Shown piece after piece: positions 30,057-40,799 of a stretch of 64,000 nucleotides of DNA. The stretch's first letter is position 1. Every line of letters begins with the position of its first letter. The notes beneath the pieces were generated by a model. It did not search any database. It had not been told where the DNA came from and saw nothing but the letters and a program-made list of their open reading frames with translations. The DNA lies in the NCBI RefSeq assembly GCF_000485595.1, contig NW_014577792.1, positions 75,231 to 139,230 of the forward strand, given 5' to 3'. The DNA comes from Priapulus caudatus. Its lineage: Eukaryota > Priapulida > Priapulimorpha > Priapulimorphida > Priapulidae. A program made the translations under genes and the position numbers.

Positions 30057-30697
30057 AAGGCCCGCTATCAATGCGCAGTCCAAAACGGCTTAATTTCTCA
30101 GCTACTAGACTAGCAATACTTCGTGTCATGCATAATCACTACCTTATGACAAAATAAACTACTAGTTCCTCCCATTTCACCTGTGCGTTTGTCTTATCAA
30201 AAGGTATTTGAAAATACTCCAATGCTTTGTTCCATCTTTCCGATGCTTGTCTGGGCACAGGTGTGCGCGTTGCTCTGCCCAAGCAACCGTTTTACGGCGG
30301 GGCCGCCGGCGGTGCGCCGGGCGCCCCCCGGCCCCCGCCCGGGGCCGCGTGGCCCGCCCCCTGTTGCGGCCTCGCCCTCACCGGACGGGGGCTCCCCGCC
30401 CCGCGCGGGGGCGTGGCCGCGCGGTGTACAAAGATAAAACATGTGACAGTCAACCTAAACCTTCGACGGCTAAGATTGCTTTGGCCAACAACGTCGGCGG
30501 TTGGCGCGCAGATGCGTTTCTCGTCACCACTTCGTGTGGTTTTAAGCAACACGCGCCAGTGAAATTGGCAGGAACCTAGAGTTTATTTTGCTGCATATAG
30601 GTGAGTGTGACTTATGCATTGCACGAAGTATTTGCCCTAGTCTGAGCTACTGGAGAAGATTAGCCGTCTGGATCGCATTGTGCGGCCTTTCAAATTA
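30057..30697. mobile_element. TTAA-flanked long-TIR MITE (copy 2) with GC-rich insert
   Basis: Counterpart of 20220-20710. It is longer because a GC-rich stretch (30295-30424) replaces about 40 bases of the centre. The arms are degraded by small indels. Confidence 0.7.
30295..30424. other. 130-bp GC-rich stretch absent from copy 1
   Basis: The sequence is about 85-90% G+C (CGCCGGGCGCCCCCCGGCCC and similar), unlike anything around it. Copy 1 has a short AT/GC-balanced segment here (about 20434-20470). The overlapping Gly/Pro/Arg-rich ORFs are composition artefacts. Confidence 0.8.
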
Positions 30698-30971
30698 GGC
30701 CACTGATTCCAGGCTGTTTGGCTCAGTGCCAGTTCTACCTGCTGCCCGCCCCTTTTTGTTTACACCATGTAACCCTTTCGCTTCATACCTGCTACCAGTA
30801 TGTAACTGCAGCAGGGCTATGAAGGGCATCTGCTACAGAACAGCTAGCAAGGACAGCAGTGCTGCACAGGCCCTCGCAGCTCTTCGACGGTTACTTTAGC
30901 TAGGCAGTACTAGTGATTCAGTAGTAGTTCCGAGCGGCTATATTACTAATTTATTACTACTAGACTCTAAA

Positions 30972-32954
30972 GGCCCTGTCACACCAACGTTATGCAAGAG
31001 TGTATACCTCGCTTATGAAAAAAATTTGCTGAATACGCTGGCATCCCGTCTTAAATAAGGTTATGTGTAAGTTTTTATAAGTTAAAAGAGCACGCTGAAC
31101 GCACAGCTGAGTACTACGTCGTCAGCTACAGCGAGTCGTGTATAGAAATCTCTGTTGCATTCACACACGCTTCTTGGTGAGGTGGTAGCTGCTACATGGA
31201 GTTAAATACGGCGATGATAATGTCTAGCGGTACCCAAAAACTTATTTTCTAACCTCTGAGTGATGAGTAACATAGACTTTGAACCTATTGCTGTAAGTTT
31301 ACATCAGTTATACATATCGAACTATGATCTCAACGCATCATCAGAGCGTAATTTGACGGCCCTGTTCCGGGACAGCCACAGACTTTGCTGAATGATGTTT
31401 CATAATGTACAGCTACCACATGAATGGCCGTGGGATTGGCAGGCTTTAGATCGTTGAATTCGGTATATAAATGTCGATTGGCATGTTGAATACTGCGATG
31501 TCTAGTGCCCGTATTATGATCGGGTTAGAAGGTCGGAGCAGCAGCCTTTTTATAGGCATACGATCACCGTGGATACGTCGGCTGATACCGCTCGGGCCCG
31601 CGCCTATGCGTAAGTTAGACGTATCGTTGCGAGCATAAGGTGAACGCGGCAACTCGATAAGCAGTTCGGTGCGTATAAGATTATCTATAAGTTTATCGAA
31701 CAACGTGTGGTGGTAAGTTACTAATACGTGAATGACCAGTGGGCAAAAAATCACACGGGGCGCTAGGCGGCGCGATTTCGACGCCGCCGAAATGCAAAAG
31801 AGCCCCCAAAAACATGATCATCACAGGGCGACCCAACACAGGCCAAAAATTCGCCACTGTGCAGGAAATGATTGCTGCCAGTCGCGTCTGGCGCGGCCGT
31901 TGCCGCTCTCGCTCGCCCTCTGCCGCTAGCGGTAGCCGGTTCCACGGTGCGGTAGAATTCATGATACGGTGTGACTGTCAAGTGTTGTACACTTGTGTAC
32001 AACACTGCATGTGTGACAGACATGCATGTGTGTACTGTACTGTATTGCATTCAATCAAGCGCGCGCTGCCGCCCGCGCGTATATACGTGTGTGCCTGTGC
32101 GTGTGCTTGCGGGTGTGCCTACGCGCGTGCGTGCGTGCTTGCGTGCCTGTGTGCGCCGGTGTGCCTGCGGGCGTGCTTGCGTGTGTGCCTGCGCGCGTGC
32201 GCGCGTGCGTGCCTGTGTGTGCGTGTGCTTGTGGGCGTGCTTGCGTGTGTGCCTGCGTGCGTGCATGTGTGCGCGTGCATGCGTGCCTGCGCGCGTTCCT
32301 ACGTAGACCCGTAGGACCAACGACCCGTAGGATTATAGAACCGTAATCCATGGAAAATCCTAATGAAAGTCACACGTATATTTTTCCCTGCCGGCACACT
32401 CGTGTGTCATTCCCGATTGTAGCTTTTTTGTCAATTCCCCGAAAGAGTTTTGCTGTCGCAATGCCAACCCTCTACATGCCACCCCTGCCAGCAGGCACGT
32501 ACGCAGCGTCGATGTGCACAGCCATACACACGTGCCTCGCGGGCCGCTTTCTCAAACCCCCTGAGCTTCAAGGGCCCTTACGCGGGCCCTGGACCCCAAC
32601 CGCAACCGCAAGAGCTAGACTTCGCGTATAAACAATCGATCCTCCTCGCTCGTACAGGCAGACACTCCACTATTTGCGCTAGCCGTAATAGTTCTGTGTT
32701 TAGCTGAACTTGTGATGTATTCACTATTCAAGGTGCATTTGTGGTTAGGACTTGTGAGTTGTGATTATCATGTTAGTCTGTCATTTTATGGTTCTGGTAT
32801 GACATTATAACTGTCACTGGTTATGACGTTATGAATACGCTATGTATACGCCCAAAATTTAAAAAAACATCGATAGTTCAGCGTATGCCATCGTTTTAGA
32901 GAAATTTTGATACGTCGGCATACGCTGGCTAAATCGTCAAGGTGTGACAGGGCC
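30972..32954. mobile_element. About 2-kb TIR element, ends GGCCCTGTCACACC (copy 2, complete)
   Basis: The left end GGCCCTGTCACACCAACGTA and the right end ...GGTGTGACAGGGCC are inverted, with imperfect matching for about 80 bp (both arms contain GCCAGYGTATRCC and AATACGCTGGCATACGTCG-like words). It contains the GT/GC minisatellite and no transposase I can read. No convincing target duplication was seen, so the superfamily is left open. Confidence 0.7.
32085..32300. repeat. GTGCCTGCGTGC minisatellite (copy 2)
   Basis: Same array as 21945-22205 with a different unit number. Confidence 0.95.
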
Positions 32955-33019
32955 ATAACTTAGTACTAACTAGACAGAGGGCACTCACGGAGAGTGCATA
33001 CCTCCGCCAGCATGTAACA

Positions 33020-33660
33020 TGTGTGTGTATAACAGGCTGGCTGAAGCTTGCTGCTGCCGCTGACGTGGACGCCCAAGGCGAGCTGCTGCTGACTAGACCC
33101 CTAAAGGCGAGCTGCTGCTGACTGCTGACGCCCTAAGCGAGGCTGCTGGCTGATGATCGATCGCGGGCGAAACAACTAGTGGCTACACACACACACACGA
33201 ACACACACACGAGACCGATTACATTACTTCATTGGCGTAGGTAATTAACACATATTATAATGTGTGTGTGTCAGACACGTCACACAGGAGCGATTTCGGA
33301 GGTTTGAAGAGCGAAACCTACCTGAAACCCGGTAAAATAGGAAAGATGCGTAGATACTTCACTCCACCAATATCACAGTAACTTGAGTAAGAAGAACGCT
33401 GTACCTGTACTGTACTGTATTGTAGGCACAGAAATAGAATAGATCTATAAAATAGATAGAATAGAATCTATTCTATTTATGTGTAGCCACCGCGAGCCGC
33501 CTTTAGACCTTTACGCTAGTGACACCTATTGGTGGAATTTCCAAATAGGGCCTATTAATCACGCAAACAAAGCTCTGCAGGTTTTTTTTACACATATATC
33601 ATTTTTTTGTATTTTACATATAATTGGAGTGGATAATTAGTTGCCATTTTAAATTATAAT
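33020..33660. other. Intergenic sequence with short tandem GGCGAGCTGCTGCTGACT units
   Basis: At 33055-33150 a unit resembling GACGCCCTAAGCGAGGCTGC repeats about three times; a CACACACA tract follows near 33185 and a GATAGAATAGAATCTATTCT palindrome near 33450. No gene is visible. Confidence 0.4.
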
Positions 33661-33859
33661 TCACTTCTCCACTCTTTCTATGCAAGCTATCCACCCCAAA
33701 ATAAGCATAATCCACAAAAGTTGTATAGTTGCTCTCAAGTCTAAAGAGGTTTCGATAGTCCTGAGGAAAATGTTACAGGCATTTAATATTTTAAAGAAAT
33801 CGAATGAATATAATATTTTTGACAACAAGATTATTAGAAAAAGAACGTTAGATTCCGAT

Positions 33860-34010
33860 CGTGACACTCACCACTCGCGTTCGTCGTACCTTGGTCCGCA
33901 GATGGCGGCGGTGGGTGTGTGCGTGGAGGCTGAGCGCGCTCAGGAGGATCACGTGATGGTGTTTTCCGTCGTCGTCACGTATCGCTCGGCGGTCAGCAGC
34001 AGACACTAGA
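33860..34010 (-). promoter_or_regulatory. CpG-rich candidate promoter / 5' exon of VPS9D1
   Basis: This is the most CpG-dense non-repeat stretch upstream of the VPS9D1 start. It has an E-box (GATCACGTGAT, about 33948), CGTCACG and CGATCGTGACA words, and on the minus strand a GTGAGTG donor-like site near 33866. That would allow a 5' UTR exon on the minus strand. On the plus strand it contains ATGGCGGCGG, so a plus-strand transcript cannot be excluded. Inference from composition and position only. Confidence 0.3.
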
Positions 34011-34149
34011 TATGTATGTGCTGCGGTCTCCCGACTATGCCGACAAAAATTTAGATTTAGATTAAATTTAGAAAAGACTGCTCTCACGCACCCATTCTCT
34101 CCCTCCTCCCCCTCTCTCCCCATGACATGATCACTCACTCACTCAGTGG

Positions 34150-35700
34150 CCAAATTTTGGACAGGTGCATGGTGGTCGTCGCGCTCACAGATGACAAATC
34201 GCAGGCGCATACTGGAGAATGGAAATTGCAATATCTGTCTCGCCATCCACGTTTCCGGGTTTCACAGCGTTTCGCGCATGAATTGTCCCGTTAACGCGGG
34301 CACCTAAAGCGAACGTGTTTTGTACACACAGAAATAATATACTAGTTATCAACGTATTGCCTCTCTACACATTGTTGTGTTTACACGTAACGAATAACCG
34401 CGAATAAGGAGAAAGGCACAACATGTTTATTTGCAACACGGCATTCAAAGTATTCTATACTTGTTTCTCAAAAATGATCACATGCGCAGCATGAAAATAT
34501 TATACACACATAGGGGCGTAAACACAATATGTACCCACGATAACATTGTAATATAACTATGATTAAAAAAACAGCTAAAAAATTATGATTAAGTATATAT
34601 GCCGTATGTATAAGCCAGGGAAAACACTTGTCATGCGATATCTTATGAAAGGACATTAGCTGCTACAAATAACAGATAGTAAACCCGAATGAATCTTTTA
34701 TCATCTTCTGAAGTGCACCACTTGGGGGGGGGGGTCAGTAATGTCGTCACATGTGTCGCGGTCAATATCCAACGGATATGCTGTGATCTACTCATATGTA
34801 CACGATCCGATCTCAAAATTTTACCTCTAGCAGGTGCGATCGAGGTTCTGTGGACTATAGCAACGTTAATTAACTTCTAGCGTTAATATAATAGCGCTAT
34901 ATAAGCCGCTTATAACGTACTGCGTATGGGCTTCCACGAGCGTTCTCTGTAATTCTCTCCTCCCTCTCAGTTTGTTATATATATTCCGCTAATTGGGGGT
35001 GATTATGCGTTTGTTTTCTCCTTTTGTTGAAACGCTTGATTATTAGGCCCAACACTAATTCTAGAATTAAAATTAGTACACCTGCAGTTATACCACATAT
35101 TAGGAAGATAAACAGGCTTTGCAGTTCAGCCAGTCTGAACACGGTTCTACGGAGCTACACAGCTGCTACGGTGGTCTGCTCCGGGGGACAGGATGTAAAC
35201 GTGAAGAAATCCTTGGTCCATTTATCGAGCATTACAGTCTCCGTCGCGTATTGAATGGCTGTGTTAAATTCATCATAATATGGATTGTTCAACGCCATCG
35301 CACACGTATTCTGTGCTGGGACATTTTCGACGGGGGCGATGGCGAACCTGCATCTACCAGATACGTTCTAATCCAGCTGAACGTCTAATTCTGCCCCGAA
35401 TTCTGCACTCCAGCTACTACTCGAAATAAACATGTATTTCGATACCGCCTAATACTAAATCGAATGCCTGTTTATAAGAATATATACAATAGCAATTGGA
35501 TCAACACTAACCTTTGTCCACATTTTACCAAATGCAGTGTCAGGCTTGATATATTGTTAAGCATTAATTCAGCAGCATATCCGCCTAACACAATCGGTGT
35601 AAATTCGCTCTCTTCTGCTTCCTGTAGAGTTGTGAACGGATATCGCACAGTTGGTGTTATAGATAGAACGTTCATCAGTATCGCAGTGTATACAGCCAGT
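34150..35700. other. Intergenic, nothing recognised
   Basis: ORFs of 60-110 codons occur on both strands but none has splice-consistent borders or family motifs. A GGGGGGGGGG run is at 34724-34733. Confidence 0.4.
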
Positions 35701-35717
35701 ATGCCGGTCTATAACGT

Positions 35718-35749
35718 CTATATCTCCCTGGGTACTGCTGGACACTGCG

Positions 35750-35785
<36 letters not shown>

Positions 35786-35915
35786 ACTAATGTTGCTACT
35801 AACTGATGTTATTGTTGCTGACATTATGTTTTGTTGATTGTTGATTGCTGATATTATAGATTTTTTTATTGACAACAGCCGCAGTGTCCGGCAGTACCCA
35901 GAGAGACATATCTAT
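35718..35915. repeat. Inverted repeat with trinucleotide-repeat core
   Basis: CCTGGGTACTGCTGGACACT GCGGCTG (35729-35755) is mirrored by CAGCCGCAGTGTCC GGCAGTACCC (35877-35900), followed by GAGAGACATATC matching the left GTCTATATCTCCC. The core is (GTT/GCT)n-rich. The arms share GGTACTGCCGG with the 128 bp and 37.96 kb repeats. Confidence 0.75.
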
Positions 35916-36332
35916 GGTTACCCTATCGGTTTACTATGGTACCCTATCAGTTTACTGAGCCATTGTTGCAATTGGGGCAAGTATGCGTAGCGTCTTTTTA
36001 ATATATAATAATATATAATAATTATAATAATTATGTAATAATTATGTAATAATTATGTAGCAATATGCAACGGGTGTATGGTGTAACGAAAAACCTGATG
36101 TTTGCTCGCCTCACAATGGACATGTATAACATTTTTCAGTTCTAGCCGTGCATAAGCAGACTTGTAACGTGTAAACGTAAAACTCTGATGTTACGCAGTG
36201 ACGTCATGTCACAATCGAGCAAGGGCGTGTACATCTTAGTATGTCATCTGTATATGTATCTATGTCGTGACCTGGTTAACAAATGGTACTGAACCGGCCA
36301 GGCTGGACATATAAACAGGAGAGCAAGAATTG

Positions 36333-36396
36333 TAGAGGAGGTGTAGAGAGGGAGAGTGTAGCTCTTTCTACACTCTCCCTCTCTACACCTCCTCTA
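36333..36396. repeat. Perfect 29-bp hairpin with 6-nt loop
   Basis: The arm 36333-36361 (TAGAGGAGGTGTAGAGAGGG...) is exactly complementary to 36368-36396, with loop CTCTTT. It directly precedes a long GA array. The overlapping Ser/Leu or Arg/Glu ORFs are repeat artefacts. Confidence 0.95.
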
Positions 36397-36523
36397 GAGA
36401 GAGTGAGTGAGAGAGAGAGGGGGGGAGGGAGAGAGAAAGAGGGAGAGATAGAGAGAGCGAGCGAGAGAGAGCGCGCGCGCGCAATAGAGTGAGAGAGAGA
36501 GCGCGCGCAAGAGAGTGAGAGAG

Positions 36524-36571
<48 letters not shown>

Positions 36572-36681
36572 CGAGAGAGGGGGAAGGGGGGAGAAAAAAG
36601 AGGAGAGAGAGATAGAGCGAGCGAGAGAGAGAGCGCGCGCAATAGAGTGAGTGAGAGAACGCGCGCAAGAGAGTGAGAGAG

Positions 36682-36727
<46 letters not shown>

Positions 36728-37134
36728 NNNNNNNNNNNNNNNNNNNNNNNNNNNNNNNNNNNNNNNNNNNNNNNNNNNNNNNNNNNNNNNNNNNNNNNNN
36801 NNNNNNNNNNNNNNNNNNNNNNNNNNNNNNNNNNNNNNNNNNNNNNNNNNNNNNNNNNNNNNNNNNNNNNNNNNNNNNNNNNNNNNNNNNNNNNNNNNNN
36901 NNNNNNNNNNNNNNNNNNNNNNNNNNNNNNNNNNNNNNNNNNNNNNNNNNNNNNNNNNNNNNNNNNNNNNNNNNNNNNNNNNNNNNNNNNNNNNNNNNNN
37001 NNNNNNNNNNNNNNNNNNNNNNNNNNNNNNNNNNNNNNNNNNNNNNNNNNNNNNNNNNNNNNNNNNNNNNNNNNNNNNNNNNNNNNNNNNNNNNNNNNNN
37101 NNNNNNNNNNNNNNNNNNNNNNNNNNNNNNNNNN

Positions 37135-37190
<56 letters not shown>
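36397..37190. repeat. (GA)n array with embedded GCGC units, containing a 407-N gap
   Basis: GA repeats alternate with GAGAGCGCGCGC(AA) units; a block of about 150 bp appears twice (from about 36430 and about 36605). N's span 36728-37134, and GA repeats continue to 37190. Confidence 0.97.
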
Positions 37191-37192
<2 letters not shown>

Positions 37193-37606
37193 GTGGGGAG
37201 AGCTGAGATGTAGTGGACACGTCTATAGAGCATCTCTATGTGTGTGTTCTTAGATTGGTCATGAACAACGTACAGATCAGCACTGAATTAAAAACACATT
37301 TTTATTTTCTTTCACCCCTACATAGATAAATAACAAGTTATCGGCTGCCGCTAAACTATCAGCGTCTCGGACTGTCAAAAACGACGTGCGATCGGAGCGA
37401 TCGAAGTGCAGTCTAGGTTCTAAGCTAACATTGAAACAGGAGTGTCATAATACACTCTACCTAGACATCTATAATAGAGTCAGTAGTAATAGAGTACACA
37501 TATTATCAGACACTCATGATCCAATCTATCAGCTAGCTACTATCGCTGGCTGGAGACGGCGAATACGAGAGCTGTGAGCAAAAATAGGCGCAACTTGGCA
37601 GTTGGT

Positions 37607-37613
37607 GTGTGTG

Positions 37614-37646
<33 letters not shown>

Positions 37647-37690
37647 GCGTGTATGCGTGCGTGTGTGTGTGCGCGTGTGCGTGCGTGCCC
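37607..37690. repeat. GTGC/GTGT simple repeat
   Basis: (GTGC)n runs about 37615-37650, then GTGT and GCGTGTGCGTGCG. ORFs over it are low-complexity. Confidence 0.95.
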
Positions 37691-37961
37691 CTTGGTGTGT
37701 ATGCGTGCGCGAGGGGGTGTGTGTATTGCCTGATCGCGAACAAAACGTTATTGTGGACTGAGAAAACCAGCGTTGTCAGAGGTCGACCGTTATACTATGT
37801 CAAGGTTTTAGGCAAAATTTTACCGATTTTTCATTTTCGACTTTATTCGATGGCTAACACTATGTGCCACCTCTGTATATGCTAATTTCTCCATATAACG
37901 GTACATGTGAACTTTTAGAGCGTTTTGATTGCCCGCGTACACGTGTAGTGAGGCTGATAGG

Positions 37962-38253
37962 ATCTATGTCCCTCAGGGTACTGCCGGAACGTACCCTGTG
38001 TACGGTCCGGTATAGCGGAACGCACCCTGGTACTAAATACTACTATCTAATATGCCGGACAGTACCTCGCCTACTCCACTAACGAGTCTAGGGAGTCGCC
38101 TACGCCTACTCCATAACCCTAACTCTAACCCTAACCCTAACACTAACCCTAACCCTGACCATACCAGCTAGATAGTTACCAGGGTACGTTCCGGTATACC
38201 GGACCGTACCCAGGGTACGTTCCGGCAGTACCCTGGGGGGCATAGACCCTATT
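37962..38253. mobile_element. About 290-bp TIR element with internal telomere-like CCCTAA repeats
   Basis: The left arm (GGGTACTGCCGGAACGTACC, TACGGTCCGGTATA) is mirrored by the right arm (GGTATACCGGACCGTACCC, GGTACGTTCCGGCAGTACCC) over about 75 bp. The centre holds GGAGTAGG-complement words and (CCCTAA)n variants at 38106-38160. A half copy is at 128-275 and a short one at 38462-38548. Confidence 0.8.
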
Positions 38254-38272
38254 AGCTGTAGTGAGCAGCAGC

Positions 38273-38292
38273 TGACGTCACTGATGACGTCA
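38273..38292. promoter_or_regulatory. Two perfect CRE palindromes (TGACGTCA)
   Basis: TGACGTCA occurs at 38273-38280 and again at 38285-38292, twelve bases apart start to start. This is the consensus for CREB/ATF-type bZIP factors. No confirmed gene start is near; the closest ORF begins at 38731. Confidence 0.4.
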
Positions 38293-38461
38293 GAGACATG
38301 ATACAACCAGAATTTTCATGATATTCACTAAGCCAGTATCATTCAGCATCAACCCTCCTACAGCTGTCATCTCCCAGTGATAGTTGAAATAGCCCCGTTT
38401 CCCTTATTACACACCTTGCATTTAGGCGCGTGTTTGTTGACACATAGCTTAGTAACGCTCA

Positions 38462-38548
38462 TAGGGTCTATGTCCCCCAGGGTACTGCCGGAACGTACCC
38501 TGGTCACTATTTGATATGGTTCGGGTACCTTCCGGCAGTACCCCGGGG
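38462..38548. repeat. Short copy of the GTACTGCCGGAACGTACC repeat family
   Basis: GGGTCTATGTCCCCCAGGGT, ACTGCCGGAACGTACCCTGG and a closing inverted TACCTTCCGGCAGTACCCC form a compact inverted repeat. Confidence 0.75.
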
Positions 38549-38730
38549 GCAGTACACATCGTACGCGCGTTTTGCATGACAGTGCGGTGGTAACCTCGTA
38601 AGTTCTTACAATTTCTCAAGGTGCATGAAACATATTACCAATTTAGTGGTGCCAGTTAGTCATGGATATCTCACAGTAAGTGGTTCAAGGATAGAGATGC
38701 CCGTTTTATTTATAGAGGAGATATATCTCT

Positions 38731-39171
38731 ATGCTCAAGCCAAAAAATTTCATGAAATTTCACAAAAATTTTGAATTTTTAAGTAAAAATGGTATTTTGG
38801 ATATTTCTCAACTACCAGAGAGAGTGAGGATACAAAATTTTTGCCACATGTTAAGCACAATCTGGACCAAAATAGTGCGTCAGGATTTTTCTTTAAGTTT
38901 CATATTTACCGAGAAAAATGGAAAAAACTGCTTAAAAATCAAGTTGTTAGAATTGAAAATTTTAGCGAATAGAGGCATAACTAATAAAATACGGCACTTA
39001 ATAACAATCCCTGACGCACTTTTTTTACAGCAATATGTTACCATTAAAACGAGTAAAATTAAACTAATCCGAGTTGTAATCACAGAGAAATATCCATTTA
39101 TACATCGGCTACTATGTCAGAAATCTAAACGGAGAAATCAGCGTTTTCCTATTTTTCACAATGATCGATGA
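38731..39171 (+). CDS. Unrecognised AT-rich ORF, 146 aa, ATG to stop
   Basis: The longest unspliced ATG-initiated ORF outside low-complexity sequence. The product is very basic and Ile/Lys/Phe-rich (FMKFHKNFEFLSKNGILDIS, FLQQYVTIKTSKIKLIRVVI). No conserved motif, signal peptide or membrane segment stands out. The base composition is far more A+T-rich than the conserved exons. It follows a paired CRE by about 440 bases. It could be a taxon-restricted gene, a mobile-element remnant or chance in AT-rich DNA. Confidence 0.25.
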   Translation: MLKPKNFMKFHKNFEFLSKNGILDISQLPERVRIQNFCHMLSTIWTKIVRQDFSLSFIFTEKNGKNCLKIKLLELKILANRGITNKIRHLITIPDALFLQQYVTIKTSKIKLIRVVITEKYPFIHRLLCQKSKRRNQRFPIFHNDR

Positions 39172-39199
39172 TCGTTTGCAAAATGGGTGAACGTATGTG

Positions 39200-40780
39200 A
39201 AACATCTACTGTTATAGTACTATAAAACAAGTGATTGATTCGATTCATTCGCCAATAAACGTTTAATCTCCATTAGAGCAATAACCGTGCAAAAGGTGGC
39301 GAGTATCCTTAATAACAATGTTAAGCCTGTACGTTTTTTTATAATTAAAATTAAAAAAATTAATTAAAATAATGTTTTTATACAGTAGGCCTATATCGCA
39401 GGTAAACTATGTGCTTACGAAAGATGTGGCAGCACATTGTAGTCAGAATATGTCACAGGTGGTATGTAAGAGCTTGCACGGGTTGTTTTGTTTTAAAATA
39501 CGTCTTTATTGATGTTCATGAGAATTACAAACACTTGCCTTACAATCAAGTCAATTTATCTTGCAGCTAATAATTCGTGCATTAACCTTTACAGTATTCA
39601 GAAATTACAGAGCTGTAATACAGAAAGAAAAAACCAGTTGCAACGTTTTCAGCTAATTCTGCTATTTCTGGAAGTATTGTTGTAAAACATCTACTACTTA
39701 AAACTTTGCCATTGTACAACACTTATCAGTGTATTACAGTATAAACATAATAAAATGGAATATGCTCACATAAGTTGCACAATAATAACTATAATTTTTG
39801 ATAATAAACAGCGAGAACCTTTCAATATTTGGTCGTTTCTATACCTCTTGATCATGGCCCCGTATATTTAAATTTGCACTGCAAGTCTGGGTTACATTAT
39901 AAATAGTATTTTTGTATACCGAGTTGAAAAATGACCCTTTTTTATCTAATTGCTAATCTATTCAAAAGCATGTGGTGCCAGTAATAGTTCAGTGCAGTTC
40001 GCACACGCATGCACACACACACTTACACACATACTTTTAACAGCACAATTCCTCGCACAGTAACGGGATTACAGTGCTACCAAAGGTGTATGCAACCTGG
40101 AAACCAAGACAAATTCTTATGTTACGCATTTCCGAATAATAATATATATAGCAGTACCGGTAGCATTACTTCTAAAATCCAACCAGGTGCCTAAATTGAT
40201 GACAAATGACAACAAAGAAATGGCTTTGATAACAGTGAATATGTTAAATTTACACCCCTTTCTTTATTTATATTCTTTTAAATGATCAAACAGACACACC
40301 TCAACCAAATATCCCAACCTAATTCGTTGCTGGAAAACAATATATCTAAAAGAAAAAATCGGTTTACTGGCAAACATTATTCAATCAGGCTGATTGAAGA
40401 AGATAATGAACAAATATGAGCCATGGTATGATCGAGGCTATTGTGGAGTCTGAAATCTGTAAAGAACCCACGAGATGAGAGACAGAGAAGAGCACTCACG
40501 TGACGGTCACGGGTGATTGTTTGCCGGGATATAGGAGAATGCTGAACAGCAAATGGTATGCAGACCGAAGACTACTATGGTATATAACATTAAATTAAAA
40601 CCTTAGTGCATGAGAGGAAAACGTAATTAAAACCAATTAGTATCATCGCCCGAGTGATTATAGGAAATCCTGCGCGCTGATTGGTCGAGACCTAGGTGAT
40701 TATTTTTTGATAATCACCTCTAGGGTTTACATTGTAGTGGCGCCAAAAATGGCGGCTAGATTTGTAAATGTTACGGCAAA
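39200..40780. other. AT-rich non-coding sequence; possible distal ACIN1 3' region
   Basis: No exon recognised. Minus-strand AATAAA signals exist at about 39504 and 40262, which would give a long 3' UTR for ACIN1 if used. I cannot choose the real one. Confidence 0.3.
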
Positions 40781-40799
40781 TTTTGTCGCGGAAAATTTT

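Larger units (their letters stand above)
25056..32655. repeat. Downstream copy of the 7-8 kb direct duplication (copy 2, collinear with VPS9D1)
   Basis: Same content and order as 15436-22589. Divergence is uneven: about 26.4-31.9 kb is dense with single-base insertions and deletions, while both ends are nearly identical to copy 1. That pattern resembles uncorrected low-coverage sequence in one allele. This copy lies upstream of the linker exon at 24838 in the minus direction, the position the gene model requires for MIT exons. Confidence 0.92.

Noticed and set aside
30183-30579. Gly/Pro/Arg-rich ORFs around 30.3 kb
   Set aside because: Products of the GC-extreme insert, open in most frames.
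33880-34009. ATGGCGGCGG start on the plus strand at about 33901
   Set aside because: It resembles a good start codon, but the frame stops after about 36 codons with no donor found. Retained only as part of a possible promoter.
36276-37253. ORFs up to 314 codons over the GA array
   Set aside because: Mostly N's and Ser-Leu or Arg-Glu dipeptides from (GA)n.
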